Assembly (NCBI GenBank): GCA_963842505.1
Contig: CAWJGZ010000004.1
Span: 1,550,001-1,614,000, forward strand
Direction: 5' to 3'
DNA: 64,000 nt
Source of the DNA: PALSA-129 sp963842505
Lineage (GTDB): Bacteria > Acidobacteriota > Terriglobia > Bryobacterales > Bryobacteraceae
The translations under genes and the position numbers were made by a program. Below, piece by piece: positions 52,728-60,465 of the stretch. The notes beneath the pieces were generated by a model that saw only the letters and a list, made by a program, of their open reading frames with translations, was not told the origin of the DNA and made no database searches. Every line of letters starts with the position of its first letter. Within the stretch, counting starts at the first letter, position 1.

Positions 52728-53663
52728 CTACAGGTGGAAATTGACAGCGGTGGTGTTGGCGCCACAGACCAGGATGCCGACGCGCTCACCGGGCCGGGGC
52801 TGATAGCGGCGCGAGAGGACGGCGGCAAATGCGGCGGCGCCACCGGGTTCCGCGACAATGCGCAACACGTTCCACAGGGCTTGTTGGGCAGCGGCGATGG
52901 CGTCGTCGGTGACCAGCGCCACGCGGCTGACATGAGCCTGGGCGATGGGAAACATGATCTGGCCGACGCTGCGGGGCGCCAGGGAATCGGCGGCGATGCC
53001 GCCGGCTGGGGCGTCGACGGGACGGCCAGCTTCGAGAGCCATGAACAGAGTGGGCGCGGCTTCGGGTTCCACGCCGATCACCTTGGTGCGGCTGGCATAC
53101 CAGGCGGCGATGCCGCCGATCAAGCCACCACCGCCGCAGGCTACCAGGACGGAATCGAGATCTGGACTCTGCTCCTCGAATTCCAGGCCGACGGTTCCCT
53201 GCCCCAGTAGCGTCTCCACCTGCTCGTAGGCGTGGACCGGCATGGCGCCGGATTCAGCGGCCCACTGCTCACTGGCGGCGAGCGAATCGGCGTAGCGGTC
53301 ACCGGTGACGACCAGCGAAGCGCCGTAGCCGCGGATGCGTTCGATCTTGGCGGGGGACGCAACGGTAGGCACGAAGATGTGGGCGGGTTTGCCCAGGCGC
53401 ATGGCGGCGTAAGCCACGGCCGCGCCGTGATTGCCGCCGGACGCCGCGACGACGCCGGCGGGTGGAACTTTGCGCCGCAGCAGGTTGGTGAAAGCGCCAC
53501 GCGCTTTGAAAGAGCCGCTGTGCTGGAGGAACTCGAGTTTGAGCGAGAGGCGCACCCCGGAGATGCCGAAATCGGCGCCATCGACCTCAATAACGGGGGT
53601 GCGGCGAATGTAGGGGCGGATGAGCGACTCGGTTTCGGCGATGCCGCGACGATCGACGGTCAT
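52728..53663 (-). CDS. threonine/serine dehydratase-like PLP enzyme (fold type II)
   Basis: A 311-residue enzyme with the PLP lysine in SGSFKARGA, the substrate loop ASGGNHGAAVAYAA, the phosphate-binding GGGGLIGG and the C-terminal EPGGAAAFAA. The length matches catabolic threonine dehydratase/serine racemase types without an ACT domain. Products would be 2-oxobutyrate and ammonia, or pyruvate from serine. Its ATG overlaps the stop of the upstream trans-sulfuration gene (ATGA), suggesting they work on related amino acids. Confidence 0.88.
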   Translation of the reverse strand: MTVDRRGIAETESLIRPYIRRTPVIEVDGADFGISGVRLSLKLEFLQHSGSFKARGAFTNLLRRKVPPAGVVAASGGNHGAAVAYAAMRLGKPAHIFVPTVASPAKIERIRGYGASLVVTGDRYADSLAASEQWAAESGAMPVHAYEQVETLLGQGTVGLEFEEQSPDLDSVLVACGGGGLIGGIAAWYASRTKVIGVEPEAAPTLFMALEAGRPVDAPAGGIAADSLAPRSVGQIMFPIAQAHVSRVALVTDDAIAAAQQALWNVLRIVAEPGGAAAFAAVLSRRYQPRPGERVGILVCGANTTAVNFHL

Positions 53664-54841
53664 TGCGCCAAGGCCCGGTCGAGATCCGCAATGATATCCC
53701 CGGCGGCTTCGATGCCGACCGACAGGCGCAGCAGGTTATCGCGGATGCCCATGCGTTCGCGATGCTTGGGCGAGATTTCGCGGTGAGAACTCATCACGGG
53801 GTAGAGGATCATGGTGTGAACATCGCCCAGCGAGGTGGCGCGCACGATCAGTTGGAGAGCATCCATCAGGCGGAAGATCTCTTCCCTGCCGGCGCCGCGG
53901 ATTTCAAAACTGACCATGGCGCCGCTAAGATCGGGCGGAAAGAGGCGGCGGATAGCGGCGGCGTCGGGATGCGCGGGATCGCCGGTGAAATAGACGCGTT
54001 CGATGCGGGGATGGGCGGCCAGCCAGGCGGCCACGCGGGCGGCATTGGCGCATTGGCGCTCCATACGCAGGGGAAACGTCTTGATGCCGCGCATGGTGAG
54101 ATAACTCTCGAAGGGGCCGAGCACCGGCCCGATGGTGCGCGAGAGCGCACGCAGCGAATCCAGGTGCTGGCGGTCGGTGACGGCGATTCCACCGAGGACG
54201 TCGCCATGACCCGCAAGGTACTTGGTGACGCTGTGGACGCTGAAGTTCGCGCCGAGTTCGAGCGGGCGGCAGAGCAAGGGCGAAGCGAAAGTGTTGTCGA
54301 CGACCAGGGCCGCGCCGGCATCGCGGGCGATTTCGGCGATGCGGTCGAGCGAGGCGACGCGCAGCAGCGGATTGGAAATGGTCTCCATGTAGATGCAGCC
54401 GGGCCGCGTTTCGGCGACGGCCGCGCGGAAATCATCAAGTTGGCACACATCCGTGAAACGGATGTCGACACCGGTGGGCTGAAGCACGTTCAAGAGCAGG
54501 CTGACGCTAGCGCCATAGAGAGCATTGGCGGCCACGATGGACTTGCGGCGGTCTGCCAGCGCAGTGAGCAGGGCCAGGTGAATGGCGGACATGCCGGAAG
54601 CGCAGGCCAGCGCGCCGGCGCCGTTCTCCAGCGAGGCGACTAATTCTTCGAGCGCGGCGGTAGATGGGTTGCCGTAGCGGGTGTAACAGTAGCCCTGCTC
54701 CTGCTGGCCGAAAATGCGGTCGAGTTGTTCGGTGGATTCGTAGAAGTAACTGGTAGCCGTATGAATAGGAGTGGTAACGGGCGTGTGGGGGCCCGGTTTC
54801 TTGCGGTCGCCGGCATGGACGGCTTTGGTATGGATGTCCAT
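53660..54841 (-). CDS. trans-sulfuration PLP enzyme (cystathionine gamma-synthase/lyase family)
   Basis: A 393-residue Cys/Met metabolism enzyme. Features are VHAGDRKKPGPHTPVTTPIHTATSY, YTRYGNPS, ACASGMSAIHLAL, YMETISNPLLRV, VVDNTFASP and the PLP lysine in HSVTKYLAGHGD. YLTMRGIKTFPLRM and the LSVGIE ending are typical. The motifs do not separate synthase from gamma-/beta-lyase. Coupling to a threonine dehydratase-like gene and proximity of cysS suggest cysteine or methionine metabolism. Confidence 0.9.
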   Translation of the reverse strand: MDIHTKAVHAGDRKKPGPHTPVTTPIHTATSYFYESTEQLDRIFGQQEQGYCYTRYGNPSTAALEELVASLENGAGALACASGMSAIHLALLTALADRRKSIVAANALYGASVSLLLNVLQPTGVDIRFTDVCQLDDFRAAVAETRPGCIYMETISNPLLRVASLDRIAEIARDAGAALVVDNTFASPLLCRPLELGANFSVHSVTKYLAGHGDVLGGIAVTDRQHLDSLRALSRTIGPVLGPFESYLTMRGIKTFPLRMERQCANAARVAAWLAAHPRIERVYFTGDPAHPDAAAIRRLFPPDLSGAMVSFEIRGAGREEIFRLMDALQLIVRATSLGDVHTMILYPVMSSHREISPKHRERMGIRDNLLRLSVGIEAAGDIIADLDRALAQ

Positions 54842-54856
54842 TTTGCTGTCCAGCCG

Positions 54857-56257
54857 CTATTTCCTTTTCCAGCGCACGCCAGCCTTGGTGTCTTCGAGGA
54901 TGATGCCCTGATCGAGGAGTTCCTGGCGGATCTGGTCGGCGCGGGCGAAATTCCTGGCCTTCTTGGCGGCGGAGCGTTCTTCGACGAGCGCGTCAATCCG
55001 GGCGTCCGCAAGCTGGCCTGCCTGGGCCGTGGGCCGCAGCACGTCGAAAATGGAATCGAAGTGGGTCAGGACGTCGAGCGCGGCGGCGACATTGGATGCG
55101 CGGAACTCGCCTGCGTCCATGGCGGTGTTGGCGTCGCGCACGTATTCGAAGACGGCAGCCAAGGCTTCGGCGGTGTTGAGATCGTCATTGAGGCTGTCGC
55201 GGAAGGACTGGACGGCGGCAGCGGCGCGGGCTTCCAACTGTTCATTGAGACCTTCGGGATAGTGGTCGGTCTCCAGGCGCAGCTTGAAATTGCGGAGGCG
55301 GTCGATGGCCGTGGCCGCTGATTTCAAGCCATCAAACGTGAAATTGAGCGACTTGCGATAGGGCACGGAGGCGAGCAGGTAGCGGATCACCTCGGGATGA
55401 TAGCCGCGGCCGACGATGTCGCGCAAGGTGAAATAATTGCCGAGCGACTTCGACATCTTCTGGCCTTCCACCATGAGGAACTCGGCGTGCAGCCAGAAGC
55501 GCGCGAAGGGCTTGCCGGTGAGCGATTCGGATTGGGCGATTTCGTTTTCGTGGTGCGGAAAGATCAGGTCGATGCCGCCGGCGTGGATGTCCAGGGTTTC
55601 GCCCAGATACTTGATGGCCATGACGGAGCACTCGATGTGCCAGCCCGGGCGGCCGGGACCGATGGCGGTCTCCCAGAAAGTCTCGCCTTCCTTGGGGGCT
55701 TTCCAGAGGGCGAAATCGCGGGCGTCGGACTTTTCGTACTTATCGACGTCGACGCGGGCGCCATCAATGTTACCGGTAAAGTCGTTGTGAGAGAGCTTGC
55801 CGTAACCAGGGAAGGCCGAGATCCGAAAATAGACGCTGCCGTCCGCGGTGTAGGTGTGGTTAGTGGAGGCAAGACGGGCGATGGCGGCCGCCATGTCGTC
55901 GATGTGCTCGGTGGCGGGCACGAGGCGCTCGGGGCGCTCCAGGCGCAAGGCGGCGCAATCCTCCAGAAACGCCTGCGTATAGACGGCGGTGTACTCGGCC
56001 AGCGACTTTCGCTGGGCGGCGGCGTTGCTGATGATTCGGTCGTCGACGTCCGTGATGTTCATCACGTGATCGAGCTTGAATCCGTTGGCGCGCAGACACT
56101 TTCGCAAGATGTCGATGAAGGTGAAAGTGCGGAAGTTGCCGATATGCGCAAAGTCGTAGACGGTTGGGCCACAGGTGTACATGCGGACGGTGTTGTCGCG
56201 CGCTGGAGCGAACTCTTCCACATGCTGGGACAACGTGTTATATAAGCGAAGCGCCAT
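54857..56257 (-). CDS. cysS: cysteinyl-tRNA synthetase
   Basis: A 466-residue class I synthetase. The zinc/ATP region is MYTCGPTVYDFAHIGNFRTF (HIGN signature), followed by NITDVDDRI, the zinc ligand region GRPGWHIECSVMA, the HHENEIAQSE helix and KMSKSLGN. Length is normal. The gene lies 15 bp upstream of the trans-sulfuration gene on the same strand, so cysteine synthesis and charging may be co-transcribed. Confidence 0.95.
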   Translation of the reverse strand: MALRLYNTLSQHVEEFAPARDNTVRMYTCGPTVYDFAHIGNFRTFTFIDILRKCLRANGFKLDHVMNITDVDDRIISNAAAQRKSLAEYTAVYTQAFLEDCAALRLERPERLVPATEHIDDMAAAIARLASTNHTYTADGSVYFRISAFPGYGKLSHNDFTGNIDGARVDVDKYEKSDARDFALWKAPKEGETFWETAIGPGRPGWHIECSVMAIKYLGETLDIHAGGIDLIFPHHENEIAQSESLTGKPFARFWLHAEFLMVEGQKMSKSLGNYFTLRDIVGRGYHPEVIRYLLASVPYRKSLNFTFDGLKSAATAIDRLRNFKLRLETDHYPEGLNEQLEARAAAAVQSFRDSLNDDLNTAEALAAVFEYVRDANTAMDAGEFRASNVAAALDVLTHFDSIFDVLRPTAQAGQLADARIDALVEERSAAKKARNFARADQIRQELLDQGIILEDTKAGVRWKRK

Positions 56258-56372
56258 ATTACTGGAGATTTTTTATGGTAGCAGACGCGCGTGGGAGGGC
56301 GGTATCCTTCGGAGTCGCAGCAAAATAGAAATGTCCTATTTGGGCTTCACCCACGGCGGGGTACGCGTCGAA

Positions 56373-56717
56373 TCATCGTGCTTTGCGCCTGCCGAGGCCC
56401 TCGGCAATGAAGGCGGTGACGAGGGTATTGAGGCTTACGCCCTCTCGTTCGGCGCGAGCCACCAGGCGCGAGTGCATCGACTTCGGCACGCGTTGCCGCC
56501 ACTGGCCGCTGGCGGACATGCCGGCTTTGGGAATCTTGTCACCGTACTTCCGGCAGCTAAGCAGGTATGACTTCACGGCGTCGCGCCCATTTGCGATGGC
56601 TTCTTCCGGGGTCTGGCCGTCGGACATGCAACCCGGCAGATCGGGGTATTCGATCAAGTAGCCGCTACCCTCCTCTTCAGAGAGCCGGCGGATAACAAAG
56701 GGGTAGTCGTCCTTCAT
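56373..56717 (-). CDS. hicB: HicB-family antitoxin
   Basis: A 114-residue protein. The N-terminal degraded RNase H-like fold has the family pattern EGSGYLIEYPDLPGCMSDGQTPEEAIANGRDAV. The C-terminal QRVPKSMHSRLVARAEREGVSLNTLVTAFIAEGL is a ribbon-helix-helix DNA-binding domain. It neutralises HicA and represses the operon. ATG overlaps the hicA stop (ATGA); hicA comes first, the usual order. Confidence 0.9.
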   Translation of the reverse strand: MKDDYPFVIRRLSEEEGSGYLIEYPDLPGCMSDGQTPEEAIANGRDAVKSYLLSCRKYGDKIPKAGMSASGQWRQRVPKSMHSRLVARAEREGVSLNTLVTAFIAEGLGRRKAR

Positions 56718-56956
56718 TCTTCCTCCTTTCGAACGTCGTCGACGAACCTCACAAGTCTGCGAACATGGACCGGCTGAATCGGCCGATCCGCGGGTACGGT
56801 CAAGCGTCCAGCTTTCGGGTGGCGAAAAGTGACGTGGCTCGTACCCGGTTGGTCGTGGTCGATTCCGTTGTGATTGGCTACGACCTTCAGATCCTCGATT
56901 CGCCAGCCGCGGGGATTGTTCCGCATGCTACCCAGGATCTTGGCGGCGTTGGCCAT
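56714..56956 (-). CDS. hicA: HicA-family mRNA interferase toxin
   Basis: An 80-residue protein with a dsRBD-like fold. The catalytic His41 lies in GTSHVTFRHPKAGRLTVP, the conserved core of HicA. It is slightly longer than the common 60-residue form through its N-terminus (MANAAKILGSMRNNPRGW). It should cleave mRNA when free of HicB. No membrane or DNA-binding features. Confidence 0.88.
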   Translation of the reverse strand: MANAAKILGSMRNNPRGWRIEDLKVVANHNGIDHDQPGTSHVTFRHPKAGRLTVPADRPIQPVHVRRLVRFVDDVRKEEE

Positions 56957-57837
56957 GCCAATATGGTATCACCCGCGGTACCAAGCCGCACGATGAGGCT
57001 CGCTTGTAGCGCGCAAGGCCGATCTTGTCTTGCCGTACTTGGGACAGGCCATAATTGGCCTGGAGGCCGACCCAGATATCAGGGCTGGGTCCAGCCCTTC
57101 TTGCCCGTCCCATTTAACCCTTTTTACCCTTGGGAAAATGGGCACCGCCGCCGTATCCCGTTGCTTCGCTGGTGCGTCCGCGTCCGCCGTGATGGGAGTG
57201 TCCGAAAATGGGACTAGGTTCGTTTGGCACGGCGGGGTTGCGCCTGGATGGAGCAAGCGGGCGATTCGCCGGGCTGCGAAACCGGAATTCAAGGCGGTGG
57301 CGGAAGCGGACGCGGAGACAAAGAATACCAAGCGAACCCAGTTTGGCGCTCAACATTCAGATTTCGAAGAACATCTGGTTTCCGAAACGAACCCGATTTC
57401 AGGCCAAGGAAGTCGGGCAAACGCCAATGCGCGGCGGCTAGTTTTCGGCTGGCGGCGCGGGATTTGCAAGGACAGTACCCTGACCGGTGCTCGGGTTGGC
57501 CAACCCGGTTTCATTGTGACAGACGATCACCAGATTTCCGAGGCAGGGGACTTAGGAATGCAGCCTAAGCCGGACGAACGGAACGAGATAAGAATATTCG
57601 GGTCCCCTGTGACCGAGGCTGACAGCGGCGAAATATGGCGGTTGGAACTATGAAGGTGAAGTCCGCATTTACCCAACCCGAGTAGAGGGTATCGAAGATG
57701 CACTCACAGGCTACTCGGGGCAGGTCCAAGGTTGTCAAAGCTCGGCGGGCTGACAATAGATTTGCTGCTGGGGCGAAGAGGGGGCAGATGCATTTCTTGT
57801 GATCGGAAGACCCGGGCCGAGGCTGCGGCCAACAAAG
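56957..57837. other. gene-poor stretch with degenerate repeats
   Basis: About 880 bp between hicA and the tmRNA. A frame at 57030-57653 is open but its composition does not look like a protein, and no ribosome-binding site precedes it. The stretch contains scattered similar units of the form CGAACCCxxTTT near 57215 (inverse), 57320 and 57395. These resemble noncoding dispersed repeats rather than a gene. No tRNA was recognised. Confidence 0.5.
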
Positions 57838-58191
57838 TGGTGGAGGCGGGGGGAGTTGAACCCCCGTCCGAGAATGCTCGCCATGAGGAGAACTACGTGC
57901 GTATCCGGCTCATTGGTTTTCGACCTCCGCTTCAAAGCCGGCGAGAGCGGCGAAGGCCTAGCCCGATTGAATCTCGACCGCCGGCTCCGGACCGAAGCCT
58001 TAGGCCTATCCCGCAAAATGACGCTCACTCACCGTCGCGCGGGCTCAGCGGCTGGAGCGGCTACCTAATTAATTAGGCAGCGTATGCAAACTGCGTATTG
58101 GCAGTTGTGTTTTTCCGATCGTTTAACGGGAGCTCGGAACCCGGCACGCCTCCCCACCACGATTCAATCCCGTCGAATCCGTTACGCCCCC
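57838..58191 (-). ncRNA. ssrA: transfer-messenger RNA (tmRNA)
   Basis: About 354 nt. The 5' end (complement of 58191 downward) starts GGGGGCGTAACGGATTCGACGG, cut here to its first part: GGGGGCGTAACGGATTCGAC. The 3' end, GGGGTTCAACTCCCCCCGCC then TCCACCA, gives the T arm and acceptor stem, with CCA encoded at 57838-57840. The tag ORF is at 58073-58102: ANTQFAYAA followed by TAA. It rescues stalled ribosomes and marks proteins for degradation with SmpB. The small gene at 58257 is divergent. Confidence 0.95.
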
Positions 58192-58243
58192 ACAATCGAG
58201 CAGCGCCTGGTGGGTATCCGTTTCCATCGTACCATGCGGGGCT

Positions 58244-58249
58244 TATAAT
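58244..58249 (+). promoter_or_regulatory. -10 box TATAAT of the small exported protein
   Basis: A perfect TATAAT ends 7 nt before ATG 58257. This predicts a leaderless mRNA; no Shine-Dalgarno sequence is present. Confidence 0.55.
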
Positions 58250-58256
58250 CGATGGT

Positions 58257-58646
58257 ATGCAGAACCGGGGCAAGTTTGCACTCCTCTTCGCGGCCGTGGT
58301 GCTGGCCGCCACGGCCCTCTGGGCGGCCACTCCCATGACGACACTCAAGATCGTCGTCAAGACCCAGACGGGCCGACCCATCGATCGCGCCGAAGTCATC
58401 ATCCAGTGGAACGCCAATGCGAAACATCCGCGGTCCAGCTTCGGCAAGAACGTCAGCACCAAATTCGAGATGCGGTCAAACCAGGAGGGCGAGGCTACCA
58501 TGCCGCCCATCCCGCAAGGGAACATCCGGGTACAGATCAATGCCAAGGGATACCAGACCTTCGGCAACATCTACGCGATTGACGAAGACGAAAAAACCAT
58601 CGAGATCAAACTCAACCCGCCCCAACAGCAGTACACGTCGCACTGA
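58257..58646 (+). CDS. small exported protein with a carboxypeptidase-regulatory-like domain
   Basis: A 129-residue protein. The signal peptide is KFALLFAAVVLAATALWAA. The mature part looks like a single beta-sandwich of the CarboxypepD_reg-like/Ig-like type (LKIVVKTQTGRPIDRAEVIIQW, MRSNQEGEATMPPIPQGNIRVQINAKGYQTFG, KTIEIKLNPP). Such modules occur on secreted proteins; function unknown. ATG 58257 was chosen from the -10 position and the signal peptide rather than an upstream frame that would cross the tmRNA. Confidence 0.78.
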   Translation: MQNRGKFALLFAAVVLAATALWAATPMTTLKIVVKTQTGRPIDRAEVIIQWNANAKHPRSSFGKNVSTKFEMRSNQEGEATMPPIPQGNIRVQINAKGYQTFGNIYAIDEDEKTIEIKLNPPQQQYTSH

Positions 58647-58839
58647 GGGATACGAGGCTTTCGAATTGTCGATGCTTCCCGGCCAGGGCGCGGCATCTTT
58701 GCAGTGCTGAGTCGTGCTGAACCGAGGGACAGATGAACGCTCCTCAAACAGCGGGGGTAGGCTCAGCCGGAACCAGCGGACGCACGCTTTCAAGCTCTTG
58801 ACCAAATGACCGCGCTGGTGTAAACCTGCTTCAGAGGAG

Positions 58840-59871
58840 ATGAACTTGCCCTTTCGTACTCTTTTGCTAGTCTTGTGCGCGTCGGCGACGCTCTGCGCCG
58901 ACCAGGTAGTGCTGAAGAACGGCGACACGCTCACCGGAAGCGTGATCCAGAAAGACGGCGCCAAGCTCACTCTCAAGAGCGAGCTGCTCGGTGAAGTGTC
59001 GATTCCCTGGTCCGCCGTGAAGAGCCTGAAATCGGATCAGGAGCTTGTGGTGGTGCTGCCCGGCGGCGAGTCGGTGAAGGGCAAGATCTCCACCAGTGGC
59101 GACAACCTGGAAGTGGCGTCGAAGTCCGCGCCGCTGGCCGGCATCTCCGCGATTCGCGACGAGGCCGAACAAAAAAAGTGGGAGAAACTGGAGCATCCAG
59201 GGATCGGCGAGCTGTGGGCCGGCAACTTCGATCTGGGGCTGGCGCTGGCCCGCGGCAACGCGCGCACGGAAACCCTGACGAACAATTTCACCGCCGCGCG
59301 CGCCACCAAGCACGACAAGATCAGTGTGCACTTCAACCAGATTTACGCCACCGCGCTGGTGGACGGCGTATCGAGCTCGACTGCGAACGCGGTGCGCGGC
59401 GGCTGGTCCTACAACCGCGATTTGAACCCGCGCGTCTTCCTGACCACCCTCAATGAATACGAGCACGACGAATTCCAGAGCCTGAATTTGCGCGCCGTGT
59501 TTGGCGGCGGCGGCGGCTGGAACGCGGTGAAAACGAAAAAAACCACGCTCAGTTTTCAAGGCGGCGGAGACTACGAACGGGAAAACTACACCACCCTGAA
59601 TCGCAATTCAGCGGAAGTGAATTTCGGCGACGACCTGCTCTGGAAGGCCTCCGCGGTCACCAGCGTCACGCAGTCGTTCCGCATTTTCCCGAACCTCAGC
59701 GACACCGGACAATACCGCATGAACTTCGATATCAGCGGCGTCACGGCGCTCAAGAAATGGCTGGGCTGGCACCTGACCTTCAGCGATCGATTTGTGAGCG
59801 ACCCGTTGCCGGGGCGGCTTCGCAATGATGTGCTGCTCTCGACGGGGCTGAGGGTGAGCTTCGCGAGGTAG
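58840..59871 (+). CDS. DUF481/YdiY-like outer membrane protein
   Basis: A 343-residue exported protein. AGAGGAG precedes the ATG. The signal peptide is FRTLLLVLCASATLCA. Residues 20-110 contain two short beta repeats of the form VVLKNGDTLTGSVIQKDG and LPGGESVKGKISTSGD. From about residue 120 the sequence is an amphipathic beta-barrel (LWAGNFDLGLALARGNARTET, GGWSYNRDLNPRVFLTTLNEYEHDEFQ, FQGGGDYERENYTTL) ending LLSTGLRVSFAR with an aromatic-poor C-terminus. This is the DUF481 salt-induced outer-membrane family. Transport role unknown. Confidence 0.85.
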   Translation: MNLPFRTLLLVLCASATLCADQVVLKNGDTLTGSVIQKDGAKLTLKSELLGEVSIPWSAVKSLKSDQELVVVLPGGESVKGKISTSGDNLEVASKSAPLAGISAIRDEAEQKKWEKLEHPGIGELWAGNFDLGLALARGNARTETLTNNFTAARATKHDKISVHFNQIYATALVDGVSSSTANAVRGGWSYNRDLNPRVFLTTLNEYEHDEFQSLNLRAVFGGGGGWNAVKTKKTTLSFQGGGDYERENYTTLNRNSAEVNFGDDLLWKASAVTSVTQSFRIFPNLSDTGQYRMNFDISGVTALKKWLGWHLTFSDRFVSDPLPGRLRNDVLLSTGLRVSFAR

Positions 59872-59932
59872 CGGCGAGGAGAGAGCTGGAGACTAGAGAA
59901 GCTGTCAATTCAACGCGGAGGCGCAGAGACGC

Positions 59933-60199
59933 GATTTGAGGTAAGCTCGAGGAGACTTGGAGACTAGAGAAGCTGTCAATTCAACGCGGAGGCGCAGAGG
60001 CGCGGAGGATAAACGAACTGGCGTGCGGGGGGCAAAGCGGGTACACCTATCCAGTTCCGAAGACGGGAATTGGATAGCAGTCACCGCTTTGCGGGCCTAC
60101 GCCAAATCGAATTTTTCCGGATGTAGCTGCTGATCGCTCTTGACGATCACGGTGCGCCCGAGAATCTCTTCGAGCTCCTGCAGATAGCTGTTCTGGTTT
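59933..60199. repeat. tandem duplication unit 1, with a copy of the RNase E/G gene 3' end
   Basis: About 267 bp, nearly identical to 60200-60465 directly after it. The last ~103 bp (60097-60199, minus strand) duplicate the final 33 codons and stop of the RNase E/G gene, ending TAG here instead of TAA. The first part holds GC-rich direct motifs (CGCGGAGGCGCAGAGACGCG). A further partial copy of the non-coding part lies just upstream (about 59875-59932). Confidence 0.85.
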
Positions 60200-60465
60200 G
60201 ATTTGAGGTAAGCGCGAGGAGACTTGGAGACTAGAGAAGCTGTCAATTCAACGCGGAGGCGCAGAGACGCGGAGGATAAACGAACTGGCGTGCGGGGGGC
60301 AAAGCGGGTACACCTATCCAGTTCCCAGGACGGGAATTGGTGGCAGTCACCGTTTTGCGGGCTTATGCCAAATCGAATTTTTCCGGATGTAGCTGCTGAT
60401 CGCTCTTGACGATCACGGTGCGCCCGAGAATCTCTTCGAGCTCCTGCAGATAGCTGTTCTGGTTC
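60200..60465. repeat. tandem duplication unit 2, overlapping the RNase E/G gene 3' end
   Basis: About 266 bp. It contains the same non-coding motifs as unit 1 and then the true last codons and TAA of the RNase E/G gene (60363-60465). A handful of substitutions and small indels separate the units, so the duplication is recent. The junction GATTTGAGG recurs at the start of both units and a matching GATTT at 60466-60470, which could have promoted unequal crossing-over. Confidence 0.85.

Noticed and set aside
57030..57653. 207-codon plus-strand frame between hicA and tmRNA
   Set aside because: No RBS, no recognisable fold, and it spans degenerate repeat units; treated as non-coding.
57838..57960. 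tRNA gene suggested by a T-arm and acceptor-like sequence
   Set aside because: The sequence is the 3' tRNA-like end of tmRNA; the matching 5' end and tag reading frame are present upstream on the minus strand.
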